NCBI RefSeq assembly: GCF_902498065.1
Contig: NZ_CABVIR010000002.1
Span: 558,001 to 622,000 of the forward strand
Origin: Pseudomonas fluorescens
GTDB taxonomy: Bacteria > Pseudomonadota > Gammaproteobacteria > Pseudomonadales > Pseudomonadaceae
Direction of reading: 5' to 3'
Length of the DNA stretch: 64,000 bases
Below the pieces are notes generated by a model, which was not told the DNA's origin, did not search any database, and saw nothing but the letters and a program-made list of their open reading frames with translations. Shown piece after piece: positions 9,555-18,988 of the stretch; positions within the stretch are counted from its first letter, which is position 1; the number at the start of each line of letters is the position of its first letter. Both the position numbers and the translations under genes were made by a program.

Positions 9555-10566
9555 TAACCGAGCCGCTGTCGCCAAACTGTCCCGGGTTGATAAAGCCGCG
9601 ATTCTGCTGCTGTCCCTGGGGTCTACCGATGCCGCGCAAGTGCTGCGCCACATGGGGCCCAAAGAGGTCCAGCGTGTGGGTGTGGCCATGGCGCAGATGG
9701 GTAATGTGCACCGCGAGCAAGTCGAACAGGTGATGAGCGAGTTCGTCGATATCGTCGGCGATCAGACCAGCCTGGGCGTCGGCTCCGACGACTACGTGCG
9801 CAAAATGCTCACCCAAGCGCTGGGCGAAGACAAGGCCAACGGCCTGATCGACCGGATCCTGCTGGGCGGCAACACCAGTGGCCTTGATAGCTTGAAATGG
9901 ATGGAGCCGCGCGCGGTCGCCGACGTGATCCGTTACGAGCACCCGCAGATCCAGGCGATCGTGGTGGCGTATCTTGACCCGGACCAGGCCGGCGAAGTGC
10001 TGGGCAACTTCGACCACAAGGTACGACTGGACATCATTCTGCGGGTTTCCTCGCTGAACACCGTTCAGCCAGCCGCCCTGAAAGAACTCAACCAGATTCT
10101 CGAAAAGCAGTTCTCCGGCAACTCGAATGCCTCGCGCACCACCCTGGGTGGCATCAAGCGTGCGGCCGACATCATGAACTTCCTCGACAGCTCGATCGAA
10201 GGTCAGTTGATGGACTCGATCCGCGAAGTCGACGAAGACCTGTCCGGTCAGATCGAAGACCTCATGTTCGTGTTCAACAACCTGTCCGATGTCGACGACC
10301 GCGGGATTCAGGCGTTGCTGCGCGAAGTGTCCTCCGACGTGCTGGTCCTGGCCCTCAAAGGTTCCGACGAAGGCGTCAAAGAGAAGATCTTCAAGAACAT
10401 GTCCAAACGGGCGGCCGAACTGTTGCGCGACGACCTCGAGGCCAAAGGCCCGGTACGTGTCAGCGACGTGGAAACCGCACAGAAAGAAATCCTCACCATT
10501 GCTCGCCGTATGGCCGAAGCCGGAGAAATCGTTCTCGGCGGGAAGGGCGGCGAAGAGATGATCTAA
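9547..10566 (+). CDS. fliG: Flagellar motor switch protein FliG
   Basis: 339-residue C-ring subunit that couples stator force to rotation. The start of the protein (KLSRVDKAAILLLSLGSTDAAQVLRHMGPKEV) is the FliF-binding domain. The middle EHPQ motif (RYEHPQIQAIVVAYL) and the C-terminal charged torque helix (FVFNNLSDVDDRGIQALLREV) are intact. It overlaps fliF by eight bases and is followed by fliH after seven. Confidence 0.97.
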   Translation: MSDNRAAVAKLSRVDKAAILLLSLGSTDAAQVLRHMGPKEVQRVGVAMAQMGNVHREQVEQVMSEFVDIVGDQTSLGVGSDDYVRKMLTQALGEDKANGLIDRILLGGNTSGLDSLKWMEPRAVADVIRYEHPQIQAIVVAYLDPDQAGEVLGNFDHKVRLDIILRVSSLNTVQPAALKELNQILEKQFSGNSNASRTTLGGIKRAADIMNFLDSSIEGQLMDSIREVDEDLSGQIEDLMFVFNNLSDVDDRGIQALLREVSSDVLVLALKGSDEGVKEKIFKNMSKRAAELLRDDLEAKGPVRVSDVETAQKEILTIARRMAEAGEIVLGGKGGEEMI

Positions 10567-10573
10567 GGTCACT

Positions 10574-11377
10574 ATGTCGTCCAAACATGATGAGTCCAAC
10601 ACCGACCTGATCCGTGCCAAGGACGTCGGTGGTTTCGATGTCTGGTCGCTGCCCAGTTTCGACCCGCATGTGCCGGAACCCGAGCCGGAGCCTGAGCCCG
10701 AGCCGCCGGAAATGGAAGAAGTGCCGCTGGAAGAAGTCCAGCCACTGACCCTCGAAGAGCTCGAAAGCATTCGCCAGGAGGCCTACAACGAAGGCTTTGC
10801 GACGGGTGAAAAAGAAGGTTTTCACAGCACTACGCTCAAGGTCCGTCAGGAAGCAGAGGCCGTCCTGTTGCCGAAAGTCGCTGCCCTGGAGCAGTTGATG
10901 GCCAACCTGTTCGAGCCCATCGCCGAGCAGGACACCCAGATCGAAAAGTCGCTGGTCGACCTCGTTCAGCACATCACCAGACAGGTGATTCAGCGCGAAC
11001 TGGCGATTGACTCGACACAGATCGAACACGTCATGCGCGAAGCCCTCAAGCTGTTGCCGCTGGGCGTGGGCAACGTGCGGTTGTACATCAATCCGCAGGA
11101 TTTCGAGCAGGTCAAAGCTCTGCGCGAGCGCCATGAAGAAACCTGGCGCATCGTCGAGGACGAAGCGTTGTTGCCTGGTGGTTGCCGGGTCGAGACTGAG
11201 CACAGTCGTATCGACGCCACCGTTGAAACCCGCGTCGCCCGGGTCATGGACAAGCTGTTCGATCAATTGCATGAACAGGCGCTGCACCCGGCCGAGCCGG
11301 ACCTGAGCCTGGAGTTACCGATCGACACCAAGCCTGCCGTCGAATCAGAACCGGAAGCAGATCCCGATGCGCCTTGA
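10574..11377 (+). CDS. fliH: Flagellar export ATPase regulator FliH
   Basis: 267 residues. FliH holds the export ATPase FliI and links it to FliN at the C ring. The N-terminal part contains a run of Pro-Glu dipeptides (residues about 35-46). A coiled region ([20 protein letters not shown]) and a C-terminal V-ATPase E-type domain follow. The N-terminal half is poorly conserved between strains in this family. The 3' end overlaps fliI by eleven bases. Confidence 0.93.
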   Translation: MSSKHDESNTDLIRAKDVGGFDVWSLPSFDPHVPEPEPEPEPEPPEMEEVPLEEVQPLTLEELESIRQEAYNEGFATGEKEGFHSTTLKVRQEAEAVLLPKVAALEQLMANLFEPIAEQDTQIEKSLVDLVQHITRQVIQRELAIDSTQIEHVMREALKLLPLGVGNVRLYINPQDFEQVKALRERHEETWRIVEDEALLPGGCRVETEHSRIDATVETRVARVMDKLFDQLHEQALHPAEPDLSLELPIDTKPAVESEPEADPDAP

Positions 11378-12725
11378 TCGCACCAGCTTCGCCAAGCGCC
11401 TGGGCAGTTACGCCGAGGCCACGGAGCTGGCCGGCGCACCAATTCTTGAAGGCCGCTTGCTGCGCATGGTCGGCCTGACCCTCGAAGCCGAAGGCTTGCG
11501 CGCCGCCATGGGCAGCCGCTGCATGGTGATCAACGACGACAGTTACCATCCGGTGCAGGTCGAAGCCGAAGTCATGGGCTTCTCCGGCAGCAAGGTCTTT
11601 CTGATGCCGGTCGGCAGCGTCGCCGGCATCGCGCCCGGTGCCCGCGTGGTGCCGTTGGCTGATACCGGTCGTCTGCCGATGGGCATGAGCATGCTCGGAC
11701 GGGTGCTTGATGGCGCCGGTCGTGCGCTGGACGGCAAGGGCGGAATGAAGGCCGAAGACTGGGTGCCGATGGACGGGCCGACGATCAACCCGCTCAAGCG
11801 TCACCCGATCAGCGAGCCGCTGGACGTGGGCATTCGCTCCATCAACGGCTTGTTGACGGTCGGTCGCGGCCAGCGGCTCGGGCTGTTTGCCGGTACCGGC
11901 GTCGGCAAGAGTGTGCTGTTGGGCATGATGACCCGCTTCACCGAGGCCGACATTATCGTCGTTGGGCTGATCGGCGAACGGGGTCGAGAAGTTAAAGAGT
12001 TCATCGAGCACATTCTCGGTGAAGAAGGCCTCAAGCGTTCAGTGGTCGTGGCGTCCCCGGCGGACGATGCGCCGCTGATGCGTCTGCGCGCCGCCATGTA
12101 TTGCACGCGAATCGCCGAGTATTTTCGCGACAAGGGCAAGAATGTCCTGTTGCTGATGGACTCCTTGACCCGTTTCGCCCAGGCCCAGCGGGAAATCGCC
12201 CTGGCCATTGGCGAGCCGCCGGCGACCAAGGGCTATCCGCCATCGGTGTTCGCCAAGTTGCCGAAACTGGTGGAGCGGGCCGGTAACGCTGAAAAGGGCG
12301 GCGGTTCGATCACCGCGTTTTATACCGTGTTGTCCGAAGGCGACGACCAGCAGGATCCGATCGCCGACGCCGCGCGGGGTGTACTCGACGGGCACATCGT
12401 CCTGTCCCGGCGTCTGGCCGAGGAAGGGCATTACCCGGCCATCGACATCGAAGCGTCGATCAGCCGGGTCATGCCGTCGGTGGTGTCGCCGGAGCACATG
12501 ACCCGCGCTCAGTATTTCAAGCAGTTGTGGTCGCGTTATCAACAGAGTCGCGACCTGATCAGCGTGGGCGCCTACGTGCCCGGCGGAGATCGGGAAACTG
12601 ACCTGGCGATTTCCCTGCAACCGCAACTGGTCAAATACCTGCGCCAGGGATTGAACGACAGCATCAGCCTGGGTGAAAGCGAAGCCTATCTCGGCTCGAT
12701 CTTCGCGCCCGCGGCTGGCGGCTAA
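11367..12725 (+). CDS. fliI: Flagellar protein export ATPase FliI
   Basis: 452-residue F1-beta-like ATPase of the type III export apparatus. Walker A is [15 protein letters not shown] (about residues 170-184) and Walker B is [18 protein letters not shown]. The [19 protein letters not shown] block is characteristic of FliI/YscN. It powers unfolding and delivery of rod, hook and filament proteins. It overlaps fliH and is followed after six bases by fliJ. Confidence 0.97.
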   Translation: MRLDRTSFAKRLGSYAEATELAGAPILEGRLLRMVGLTLEAEGLRAAMGSRCMVINDDSYHPVQVEAEVMGFSGSKVFLMPVGSVAGIAPGARVVPLADTGRLPMGMSMLGRVLDGAGRALDGKGGMKAEDWVPMDGPTINPLKRHPISEPLDVGIRSINGLLTVGRGQRLGLFAGTGVGKSVLLGMMTRFTEADIIVVGLIGERGREVKEFIEHILGEEGLKRSVVVASPADDAPLMRLRAAMYCTRIAEYFRDKGKNVLLLMDSLTRFAQAQREIALAIGEPPATKGYPPSVFAKLPKLVERAGNAEKGGGSITAFYTVLSEGDDQQDPIADAARGVLDGHIVLSRRLAEEGHYPAIDIEASISRVMPSVVSPEHMTRAQYFKQLWSRYQQSRDLISVGAYVPGGDRETDLAISLQPQLVKYLRQGLNDSISLGESEAYLGSIFAPAAGG

Positions 12726-12731
12726 TCGATC

Positions 12732-13181
12732 ATGGCCCAGAGTCGGGCAGGGCGCTTGGCGCCGGTGGTCGAAATGGCCGAAAAGGCCGAGAAAACCGCC
12801 GTCCAGCGGTTGGGCCATTTTCAGGGCCAGGTTCGCTTGGCCGAAAGCAAACTCGCCGACCTTGAAGCCTTTCGACTCGATTATCAGGAGCAATGGATCG
12901 TGCGCGGCAGTAGCGGCGTCTCGGGCCAATGGCTGCTGGGTTACCAGGGCTTCCTCGCGCAACTGGGCACGGCCATCGATCAGCAACGGCAAAGCCTGGC
13001 GTGGCATCAGAACAATCTGAACAAGGCGCGGGAAACCTGGCAGCAGGCGTTTGCCCGGGTCGAGGGCTTGCGCAAGCTGGTTCAGCGCTATGCGGACGAG
13101 GCGCGGCAGCTGGAAGACAAGCGCGAGCAGAAGCTGCTGGACGAGTTGTCCCAGCGCTTGCCGCGCGAGAGTCCGTATTGA
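12732..13181 (+). CDS. fliJ: Flagellar export stalk protein FliJ
   Basis: 149-residue, highly charged, predicted antiparallel coiled coil. FliJ sits in the centre of the FliI hexamer like the gamma subunit of F1 and contacts FlhA. The sequence is weakly conserved in general; the call rests on coiled-coil character, length and position directly after fliI. It is the last gene of the fliE operon before a 160-base gap. Confidence 0.93.
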   Translation: MAQSRAGRLAPVVEMAEKAEKTAVQRLGHFQGQVRLAESKLADLEAFRLDYQEQWIVRGSSGVSGQWLLGYQGFLAQLGTAIDQQRQSLAWHQNNLNKARETWQQAFARVEGLRKLVQRYADEARQLEDKREQKLLDELSQRLPRESPY

Positions 13182-13341
13182 ATCAGCCTGACCGCGTTAT
13201 CGTTCTTCGTCGGAACGCCCCCCTCGGAGCTTGCCCGCGAAGACTTGCTCGGAAACTCCACAAATTTCCCGCCTTGCCCCCATCTCCACCAGGTGCTAAA
13301 CCTTGTACAAGTATGTTCACCAATGACAAGGAAGCCGTTCA

Positions 13342-13647
13342 ATGTCAGTTGTTACAGAAGTCTCTCCGAATGGGCAAAAACTGACGATATCGATCAAGGG
13401 ACGATTCGATTTCGCCAAACATCAGGAATTTCGAGAATCCTACGAGAATCTTGAGCCAAAACCCGAGTCCTTCGAAGTGAACTTGAAGGACGCCACTTAC
13501 CTCGACAGTTCCGCGCTAGGCATGTTGTTGCTGTTGCGTGATCACGCCGGTGGCGAGAACGCCGAGATCAAGCTGACCAACGCCAACGCCGATGTGCGCA
13601 AGATTCTCGCCATCTCCAACTTCGAACAGATCTTCGACGTGGCGTGA
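13342..13647 (+). CDS. STAS-domain anti-sigma factor antagonist (HsbA-like)
   Basis: 101-residue SpoIIAA-type STAS protein. The phosphorylation loop is DATYLDSSALGML, with S56 as the likely target serine, matching the HsbA type. It is encoded with a PP2C response regulator (overlap GTGA) and an Hpt protein, so the three probably form a partner-switch relay. In P. aeruginosa the related HsbA links such a relay to FlgM and to diguanylate cyclase output. Here the genes lie inside the flagellar cluster, which points to control of flagellar gene expression. That last link is inference. Confidence 0.85.
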   Translation: MSVVTEVSPNGQKLTISIKGRFDFAKHQEFRESYENLEPKPESFEVNLKDATYLDSSALGMLLLLRDHAGGENAEIKLTNANADVRKILAISNFEQIFDVA

Positions 13648-15359
13648 CGGCCGTGCAATCGTTGTTCGAGCCGCTGACAATCCTGATCGCTGAAGACAGC
13701 GCGGCCGACCGCATGCTGTTGTCCACTATTGTCCGCCGTCAGGGGCATGAAGTCCTGACGGCGGCCAACGGTGCCGAAGCGGTCGAAGCTTTTCGCCAGC
13801 AGCGACCGCAGCTGGTCTTGATGGACGCCATGATGCCGGTGATGGACGGTTTCGAGGCGGCGCGGCAGATCAAGACGCTGGCCGGGGAAACCCTGGTACC
13901 AATCATCTTCCTGACGTCGCTGACCGAAAGCGAAGCCTTGGCGCGCTGCCTGGAGGCCGGCGGTGACGACTTTCTGGCAAAACCCTACAACCAGGTGATC
14001 CTCGCCGCCAAAATCAAGGCGATGGACCGCTTGCGCCGGTTGCAGGCCACCGTGCTGGAGCAGCGAGACCAGATCGCCCGGCATCACGATTACCTGCTCA
14101 ACGAACAGCGTGTGGCCAAAGCTGTGTTCGATAAGGTCGCCCACTCTGGCTGCCTGAACGCCCCCAATATCCGCTACCTGCAATCGCCCTATGCGCTATT
14201 CAATGGTGATTTGCTGCTGGCGGCATTCACTCCGGCCGGCGACATGCACGTGCTGCTTGGCGATTTCACCGGCCATGGCTTGCCGGCCGCCGTCGGGGCG
14301 ATGCCCCTGGCCGAGGTCTTCTACGGCATGACCGCCAAGGGTTATGGCCTGTCGGAAACCCTGCGCGAGATGAACGCCAAGCTCAAGCGAATCCTGCCGG
14401 TGGACATGTTCTGCTGTGCGACGCTGCTGTGCCTGAGCTTTCAACGGCGCTCGGTGGAAGTCTGGAATGGCGGGATGCCGGACGGTTACCTGCACAGTGT
14501 CGCCACTGGCGAGCGCACACCGCTGACGGCTCGGCATTTGCCGCTTGGCGTGCTGAGCCCGCAGACGTTCGATGACTGCACCGAAGTATTTCCAATGGCG
14601 GTCGGGGACCGGGTGTTCCTGTTGTCCGACGGGGTAATCGATACGTGCGATGCCAATGAGCAGTTGTTTGGTGTCGGGCGATTGCAGCAGGTGTTTGCGG
14701 CCAACCGTCAGCCCGACCGGCTTTTCGAGGAGATCGAACAGGCGCTGCGGGATTTTCGCGGTGAGGCTCGCGATGATGTCAGCATGGTCGAGGTCAGCCT
14801 GTTGGAGGCTGAACAGCTGAGTCCGCCGGCGCTGGTCTATTCCGATAGCGGTCAGTCCTGCCCGCTGGACTGGTCGGTGAGTTTCGAGTTTCGCGCTGCC
14901 ACCCTCAAGCGCTTCAACCCACTGCCGTATCTTTTGCAGTTGCTGCTGGAGGTCCATGGTTTGCGCGCCCAGAGCGGCGCGCTCTACAGTGTCCTCGCGG
15001 AGTTGTACTCCAATGCGCTAGAGCATGGCGTGCTGGGACTGGACTCAAGCCTGAAGCGCGATGCATCGGGTTTTGCCCGGTATTATCAGCAACGCAATGC
15101 ACGTCTGGACGAGTTGCAGGATGGCTATGTGCGGGTGCATTTACAGGTCACGCCCAGAGGTGAGGGCGGTTGCCTGACGATTCGTGTCGAAGATAGTGGC
15201 AAAGGGTTTGATGTCGATCGGGTGATGGCGCGCCCCCTAGATGGCGTCCGTCTGTCGGGACGTGGTGTCAGTCTGATCCGCCAATTGAGCCGCAGCGCCC
15301 AATGGTCCGACGATGGTCGTAGTGCCCGCGTGGAATTTTTCTGGGAGGCTCTGGCATAA
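13644..15359 (+). CDS. Response regulator with PP2C phosphatase and HATPase domains (HsbR-like)
   Basis: 571 residues with three parts. An N-terminal receiver carries D61 in VLMDAMMPVMDGF. A SpoIIE/PP2C phosphatase domain follows (GDFTGHGLPAAVGAM; LSDGVIDTCD; RDDVSMVEV). A C-terminal GHKL kinase-like domain (ELYSNALEHG; VEDSGKGFDVDRV) ends the protein. Such proteins dephosphorylate or phosphorylate the STAS antagonist depending on receiver state. The GTG start overlaps the STAS stop by four bases. The neighbouring Hpt protein is the likely phosphodonor. Confidence 0.9.
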   Translation: MTAVQSLFEPLTILIAEDSAADRMLLSTIVRRQGHEVLTAANGAEAVEAFRQQRPQLVLMDAMMPVMDGFEAARQIKTLAGETLVPIIFLTSLTESEALARCLEAGGDDFLAKPYNQVILAAKIKAMDRLRRLQATVLEQRDQIARHHDYLLNEQRVAKAVFDKVAHSGCLNAPNIRYLQSPYALFNGDLLLAAFTPAGDMHVLLGDFTGHGLPAAVGAMPLAEVFYGMTAKGYGLSETLREMNAKLKRILPVDMFCCATLLCLSFQRRSVEVWNGGMPDGYLHSVATGERTPLTARHLPLGVLSPQTFDDCTEVFPMAVGDRVFLLSDGVIDTCDANEQLFGVGRLQQVFAANRQPDRLFEEIEQALRDFRGEARDDVSMVEVSLLEAEQLSPPALVYSDSGQSCPLDWSVSFEFRAATLKRFNPLPYLLQLLLEVHGLRAQSGALYSVLAELYSNALEHGVLGLDSSLKRDASGFARYYQQRNARLDELQDGYVRVHLQVTPRGEGGCLTIRVEDSGKGFDVDRVMARPLDGVRLSGRGVSLIRQLSRSAQWSDDGRSARVEFFWEALA

Positions 15360-15389
15360 TCCGCGCATTCTTGATCAAGGAGTGAGCAA

Positions 15390-15758
15390 GTGGCTGACAC
15401 ACATCTGGACCGCGACGTGCTGAGCGCGTTGCAAGAGGTCATGGAGGATGAGTATTCGACGTTGCTGGATACCTTTCTCGCCGATTCCAAAGAGCGCTTG
15501 AGTCTGCTGCGCAAGGCAGACGACGCCGAGACGCTTGGTGCCACTGCGCACAGTTTCAAGGGCAGTTGCAGCAACATGGGCGCCATTCGCCTCGCGCAGC
15601 TGTGCAATGAACTCGAGCAGCGAGCCAGGCAGACACCCTTGGAAGGTATCGAGAAACTGGTCGGTGAAATCGATGGCGAATTCGCCATTATCCGCCCCCT
15701 CTATGAAGCAGAGCGCCAGCGCTCTCTCGCTGACGGTGCGACCGTCCGGCGTTTTTAG
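15390..15758 (+). CDS. Hpt-domain phosphotransfer protein
   Basis: 122-residue stand-alone Hpt protein. The motif TAHSFKGSCSNMGA contains the phospho-accepting H54. It starts with GTG 15390, preceded by AAGGAG. It probably shuttles phosphate between a hybrid sensor kinase not encoded here and the receiver of the preceding protein. It closes the three-gene signalling unit before fliK. Confidence 0.9.
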   Translation: MADTHLDRDVLSALQEVMEDEYSTLLDTFLADSKERLSLLRKADDAETLGATAHSFKGSCSNMGAIRLAQLCNELEQRARQTPLEGIEKLVGEIDGEFAIIRPLYEAERQRSLADGATVRRF

Positions 15759-15774
15759 CGCCGATTGAACAAAA

Positions 15775-15791
15775 CTGGCGCAACCCTTGCA
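15775..15791 (+). promoter_or_regulatory. Sigma-54 promoter of fliK
   Basis: CTGGCGCAACCCTTGCA matches TGGC-N8-TTGCA, with GG 15777-15778 and GC 15789-15790 (12-base spacing). It lies 50 bases before the fliK ATG and downstream of the hpt stop. Confidence 0.85.
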
Positions 15792-15840
15792 GCAATCTCC
15801 GCAACTGTACCTACGATCCCAGTGCAGCGGAGACCGTTTC

Positions 15841-17205
15841 ATGCCCGTTACCCCCAATATTCTTCTTCAGGCCGCCGCTCAGGCCAAGACTCAAGCCGCC
15901 TCCGCCAATCCACCGGCGCTGTCCGCTGAGTCCGGGGACAAGGCGTCCAGCTTCGCTCAGGTCTACGCCAATCAAGCCCAGAACAAGCCCTCGGCGGCCT
16001 CCGATGGATCGGCGAAGCCGGTGCGCGACAAAACCCCGGACAGCCCTGATAAAAAGAGCGTCGGCGACGACAAGTCTGCCGCCCCGGAACCGACGGTTGC
16101 CGATAGCGGCAAATCCTTGCCCGCCGACAAACCGGCGCCGGCTGACGACAAGACCGCCAGCGATGATGCGGCGGCTACTGTAGAAACTCCGGTAGCCGAC
16201 ACTGCACCGGTTGATCCTGCCCTTGATCCTTCATTGCTGCCAGCGTTGCAGGCTGTGGCGGCGGCTCCGGTTCCGCAGGCGCCGCCAGTGGTGGTCACTG
16301 AGCAGCCGCCAGTCCAGGCGCCTGTTGCTGCGCCAGTGACGGCGGCACAAGTGGCTGCGCCTGCGGATGACGCGTTCGATCCTGAAGCCGATCCGCTGGA
16401 TGCGCTGCCGGCCGTGCGTATGGCCATGGAGCAGGGCGGTCATATTTCCGCTGCCAGTCAGGCGCAACCCAAGGCCGCACCGACGGCTGCTCAGGCCCAG
16501 GCTGACGGCGAACCTACCTCGGCGCAGAACTTTGCCGCCGGCATGGCGGGCATGCTCGATGTGCAGGCGGACAAGGACAGCACCAGCCAGGGCGGTGAGA
16601 ATGCTTTCAGTGGGCTGATCGATGACGGCCTCAAGGACTTGAAGTCGGCCAGCAGCGACACCCGTGTCGATGACTTCGCCAACCGACTGGCGGCGCTGAC
16701 CCAGGCTGCCACACCGAAAACCGCCAACGCGGTGCCAGTGAATCAACCGATTGCGATGAATCAAAGCGGCTGGACCGAGGAAGTGGTGAACCGGGTCATG
16801 TACCTGTCCAGCGTCAATCTCAAGGCAGCCGATATCCAGCTGCAACCAGCCGAGCTGGGGCGCCTCGACATTCGGGTGAACATGGTGCCGGATCAGCAGA
16901 CCCAGGTGACCTTTATGAGCGCGCATCCAAGCGTTCGCGAAGCGCTCGATGGGCAAATGCACCGCTTGCGTGACATGTTTGCGCAGCAGGGCATGGGGCA
17001 GGTCGATGTCAACGTTTCCGACCAGTCGCGTGGCTGGCAGGGGCAGGGTCAGGAACAACAGGCTCAGCAGGGGCAGGGCGGACGCACCAACGCTAGCGGT
17101 GGTCGCCTCGATGGCGTGGATGAAGAGCTAGCGCCAACCGTTGCCGAAGTGGCGGCCAGTACGACCAGCGTCATCGGTTCCAGTGCTGTCGACTACTACG
17201 CCTGA
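15841..17205 (+). CDS. fliK: Flagellar hook-length control protein FliK
   Basis: 454 residues from ATG 15841, which follows CGGAGA. The first 320 residues are an Ala/Pro/Asp-rich extended ruler. The C-terminal Flg_hook domain (about 320-395) is well kept: LKAADIQLQPAELGRLDIRV and PSVREALDGQMHRLRDMF. A Gln/Gly-rich tail follows. FliK measures hook length during export and switches FlhB, which is encoded at 21.7 kb. A second FliK-like protein is encoded at 40.7-42.2 kb. Confidence 0.95.
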   Translation: MPVTPNILLQAAAQAKTQAASANPPALSAESGDKASSFAQVYANQAQNKPSAASDGSAKPVRDKTPDSPDKKSVGDDKSAAPEPTVADSGKSLPADKPAPADDKTASDDAAATVETPVADTAPVDPALDPSLLPALQAVAAAPVPQAPPVVVTEQPPVQAPVAAPVTAAQVAAPADDAFDPEADPLDALPAVRMAMEQGGHISAASQAQPKAAPTAAQAQADGEPTSAQNFAAGMAGMLDVQADKDSTSQGGENAFSGLIDDGLKDLKSASSDTRVDDFANRLAALTQAATPKTANAVPVNQPIAMNQSGWTEEVVNRVMYLSSVNLKAADIQLQPAELGRLDIRVNMVPDQQTQVTFMSAHPSVREALDGQMHRLRDMFAQQGMGQVDVNVSDQSRGWQGQGQEQQAQQGQGGRTNASGGRLDGVDEELAPTVAEVAASTTSVIGSSAVDYYA

Positions 17206-17224
17206 CAGGACCAAACACCAACTC

Positions 17225-17315
17225 TGTGGGAGCGGGCTTGCCCGCGATAGCGGTGCAGCAGTCGATGCAAATGTTGACTGTCCGGCCCTCATCGCGGGCA
17301 AGCCCGCTCCCACAG
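17225..17315. repeat. Inverted pair of REP elements between fliK and fliL
   Basis: Two facing copies of the Pseudomonas REP palindrome (core GAGCGGGCTTGCCCGCGA) at 17225-17248 and 17291-17315, about 45 bases apart. The pair can fold as one large hairpin and may end or process the fliK transcript. Confidence 0.9.
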
Positions 17316-17372
17316 GATTTGCCGTTTTTCAGGCTACGGCCGTCCCCCCTCCCATCTCCCTCCCGACACTTC

Positions 17373-17388
17373 TGGCATAACACTTGCT
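17373..17388 (+). promoter_or_regulatory. Sigma-54 promoter of the fliL operon
   Basis: TGGCATAACACTTGCT has GG 17374-17375 and GC 17386-17387, a near-consensus -24/-12 pair. It is 50 bases upstream of fliL and downstream of the REP pair. Confidence 0.87.
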
Positions 17389-17438
17389 CTTGCCTTGCCG
17401 TGCGACTGTGAAAACCCGAATAGTGACGGATTATTGGC

Positions 17439-17942
17439 ATGGCGAAGAGCGAAGCAGCAGCAGTAAAAGACCCCGCAACCAAAGGCAAACTCAAGCTGAT
17501 CATTGTGGTCGTGGTGGCCCTTCTGCTGGCGATCGGCTTGTCCGTGGGAGCGACCTGGTTCTTCATGCACAGCGCCCAGAGCAAACCGGTCGCTGCGGCT
17601 GAAACCACCCCGGTCGGCAAGCAGCCGGCGGTTTTCGAGCAAATGGCGCCGGCCTTCGTGGCCAATTACAACCAGAACGGCCGCCAGCGCTACATGCAGG
17701 TGAGCATCACCATGCAGGGTCGCAATCAGGCCGACCTGGAAGCGCTCAAAGTTCACATGCCGGTCATCCGCAACAACCTTGTCATGCTGTTTTCCGGGCA
17801 GGATTTCGCGACCCTGGCGTCGCCGGTCGGTCAGGAAATGCTGCGTCAGAAAGCCACGGCCAGCGTCCAGGAAGTGGCGCAGAAAGAGCTTGGCAAAGTA
17901 GTCATCGAACAGTTGCTTTTCACTAATTTCGTACTGCAGTAG
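17439..17942 (+). CDS. fliL: Flagellar basal-body associated protein FliL
   Basis: 167 residues: a short cytoplasmic Lys-rich N terminus, one membrane helix (about residues 18-40, LIIVVVVALLLAIGLSVGATWFFM) and a periplasmic FliL domain ending in the usual EQLLFTNFVLQ. FliL forms rings around the stators and supports torque at high load. It is the first gene of the fliLMNOPQR-flhB operon; fliM follows after nine bases. Confidence 0.96.
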   Translation: MAKSEAAAVKDPATKGKLKLIIVVVVALLLAIGLSVGATWFFMHSAQSKPVAAAETTPVGKQPAVFEQMAPAFVANYNQNGRQRYMQVSITMQGRNQADLEALKVHMPVIRNNLVMLFSGQDFATLASPVGQEMLRQKATASVQEVAQKELGKVVIEQLLFTNFVLQ

Positions 17943-17951
17943 GAACACGAC

Positions 17952-18920
17952 ATGGCCGTGCAGGACCTGCTGTCCCAGGATGAGATCGATGCGCTGTTGC
18001 ATGGTGTCGACGATGGTCTGGTACAGACCGATACCGCTGCCGAGCCCGGCAGCGTCAAAAGCTACGACCTGACCAGCCAGGATCGCATCGTCCGTGGACG
18101 CATGCCGACCCTGGAAATGATCAACGAGCGTTTCGCCCGCTACACCCGTATCAGCATGTTCAACATGCTGCGCCGCTCGGCGGACGTTGCCGTCGGTGGT
18201 GTGCAGGTGATGAAGTTCGGCGAATACGTGCACTCGCTGTACGTGCCGACCAGCCTCAATCTGGTCAAGATCAAGCCGTTGCGAGGCACCGCGCTGTTCA
18301 TCCTCGACGCCAAACTGGTGTTCAAACTGGTGGACAACTTTTTCGGCGGCGACGGCCGTCACGCAAAGATCGAAGGGCGTGAATTCACCCCGACCGAACT
18401 GCGGGTGGTGCGCATGGTGCTGGAACAGGCCTTCGTCGATTTGAAGGAGGCCTGGCAGGCGATCATGGAAGTGAACTTCGAGTACATCAACTCGGAAGTA
18501 AACCCGGCCATGGCCAACATCGTCGGCCCGAGCGAAGCCATCGTGGTGTCGACCTTCCACATCGAACTCGATGGCGGTGGCGGCGACCTGCACGTGACCA
18601 TGCCGTACTCGATGATCGAGCCGGTGCGTGAAATGCTCGACGCCGGCTTCCAGTCGGACCTCGACGATCAGGACGAGCGTTGGGTCAATGCCCTGCGCCA
18701 GGACGTACTCGATGTCGACGTGCCGATTGGTGCCACGGTTGCCCGTCGCCAGTTGCGCCTGCGCGACATTCTGCATATGCAGCCGGGGGACATCATCCCG
18801 GTCGAAATGCCGGAAGAAATGATCATGCGCGCCAACGGCGTGCCTGCGTTCAAGGTCAAGATGGGCTCGCACAAAGGCAACCTCGCGTTGCAAGTGATCG
18901 AGCCGATCGAGCGCCGTTGA
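17952..18920 (+). CDS. fliM: Flagellar motor switch protein FliM
   Basis: 322-residue C-ring protein. The N-terminal CheY-P docking peptide LLSQDEIDALLHG (residues 6-18) is intact. The middle GGXG-containing CheC-like domain (FFGGDGRHAKIEGREFTPTE) and a C-terminal SpoA domain follow. CheY-P binding here reverses the motor. Motifs of the same pattern occur in FliN, CheZ and the CheA linker in this window; see the findings. Confidence 0.97.
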   Translation: MAVQDLLSQDEIDALLHGVDDGLVQTDTAAEPGSVKSYDLTSQDRIVRGRMPTLEMINERFARYTRISMFNMLRRSADVAVGGVQVMKFGEYVHSLYVPTSLNLVKIKPLRGTALFILDAKLVFKLVDNFFGGDGRHAKIEGREFTPTELRVVRMVLEQAFVDLKEAWQAIMEVNFEYINSEVNPAMANIVGPSEAIVVSTFHIELDGGGGDLHVTMPYSMIEPVREMLDAGFQSDLDDQDERWVNALRQDVLDVDVPIGATVARRQLRLRDILHMQPGDIIPVEMPEEMIMRANGVPAFKVKMGSHKGNLALQVIEPIERR

Positions 18921-18988
18921 CCGGCGCCTCTTCACATTCGCTTTTAACTGACGGCTGCCTTTGAAGGGTTGCCCGCCGAGGACACATA

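Noticed and set aside
15787..15840. Upstream extension of fliK
   Set aside because: The 18 extra codons overlap the sigma-54 promoter and lack a ribosome-binding site; ATG 15841 is preceded by CGGAGA.
17334..18935. 533-codon minus-strand ORF opposite fliL/fliM
   Set aside because: Shadow frame; fliL and fliM are certain on the plus strand.
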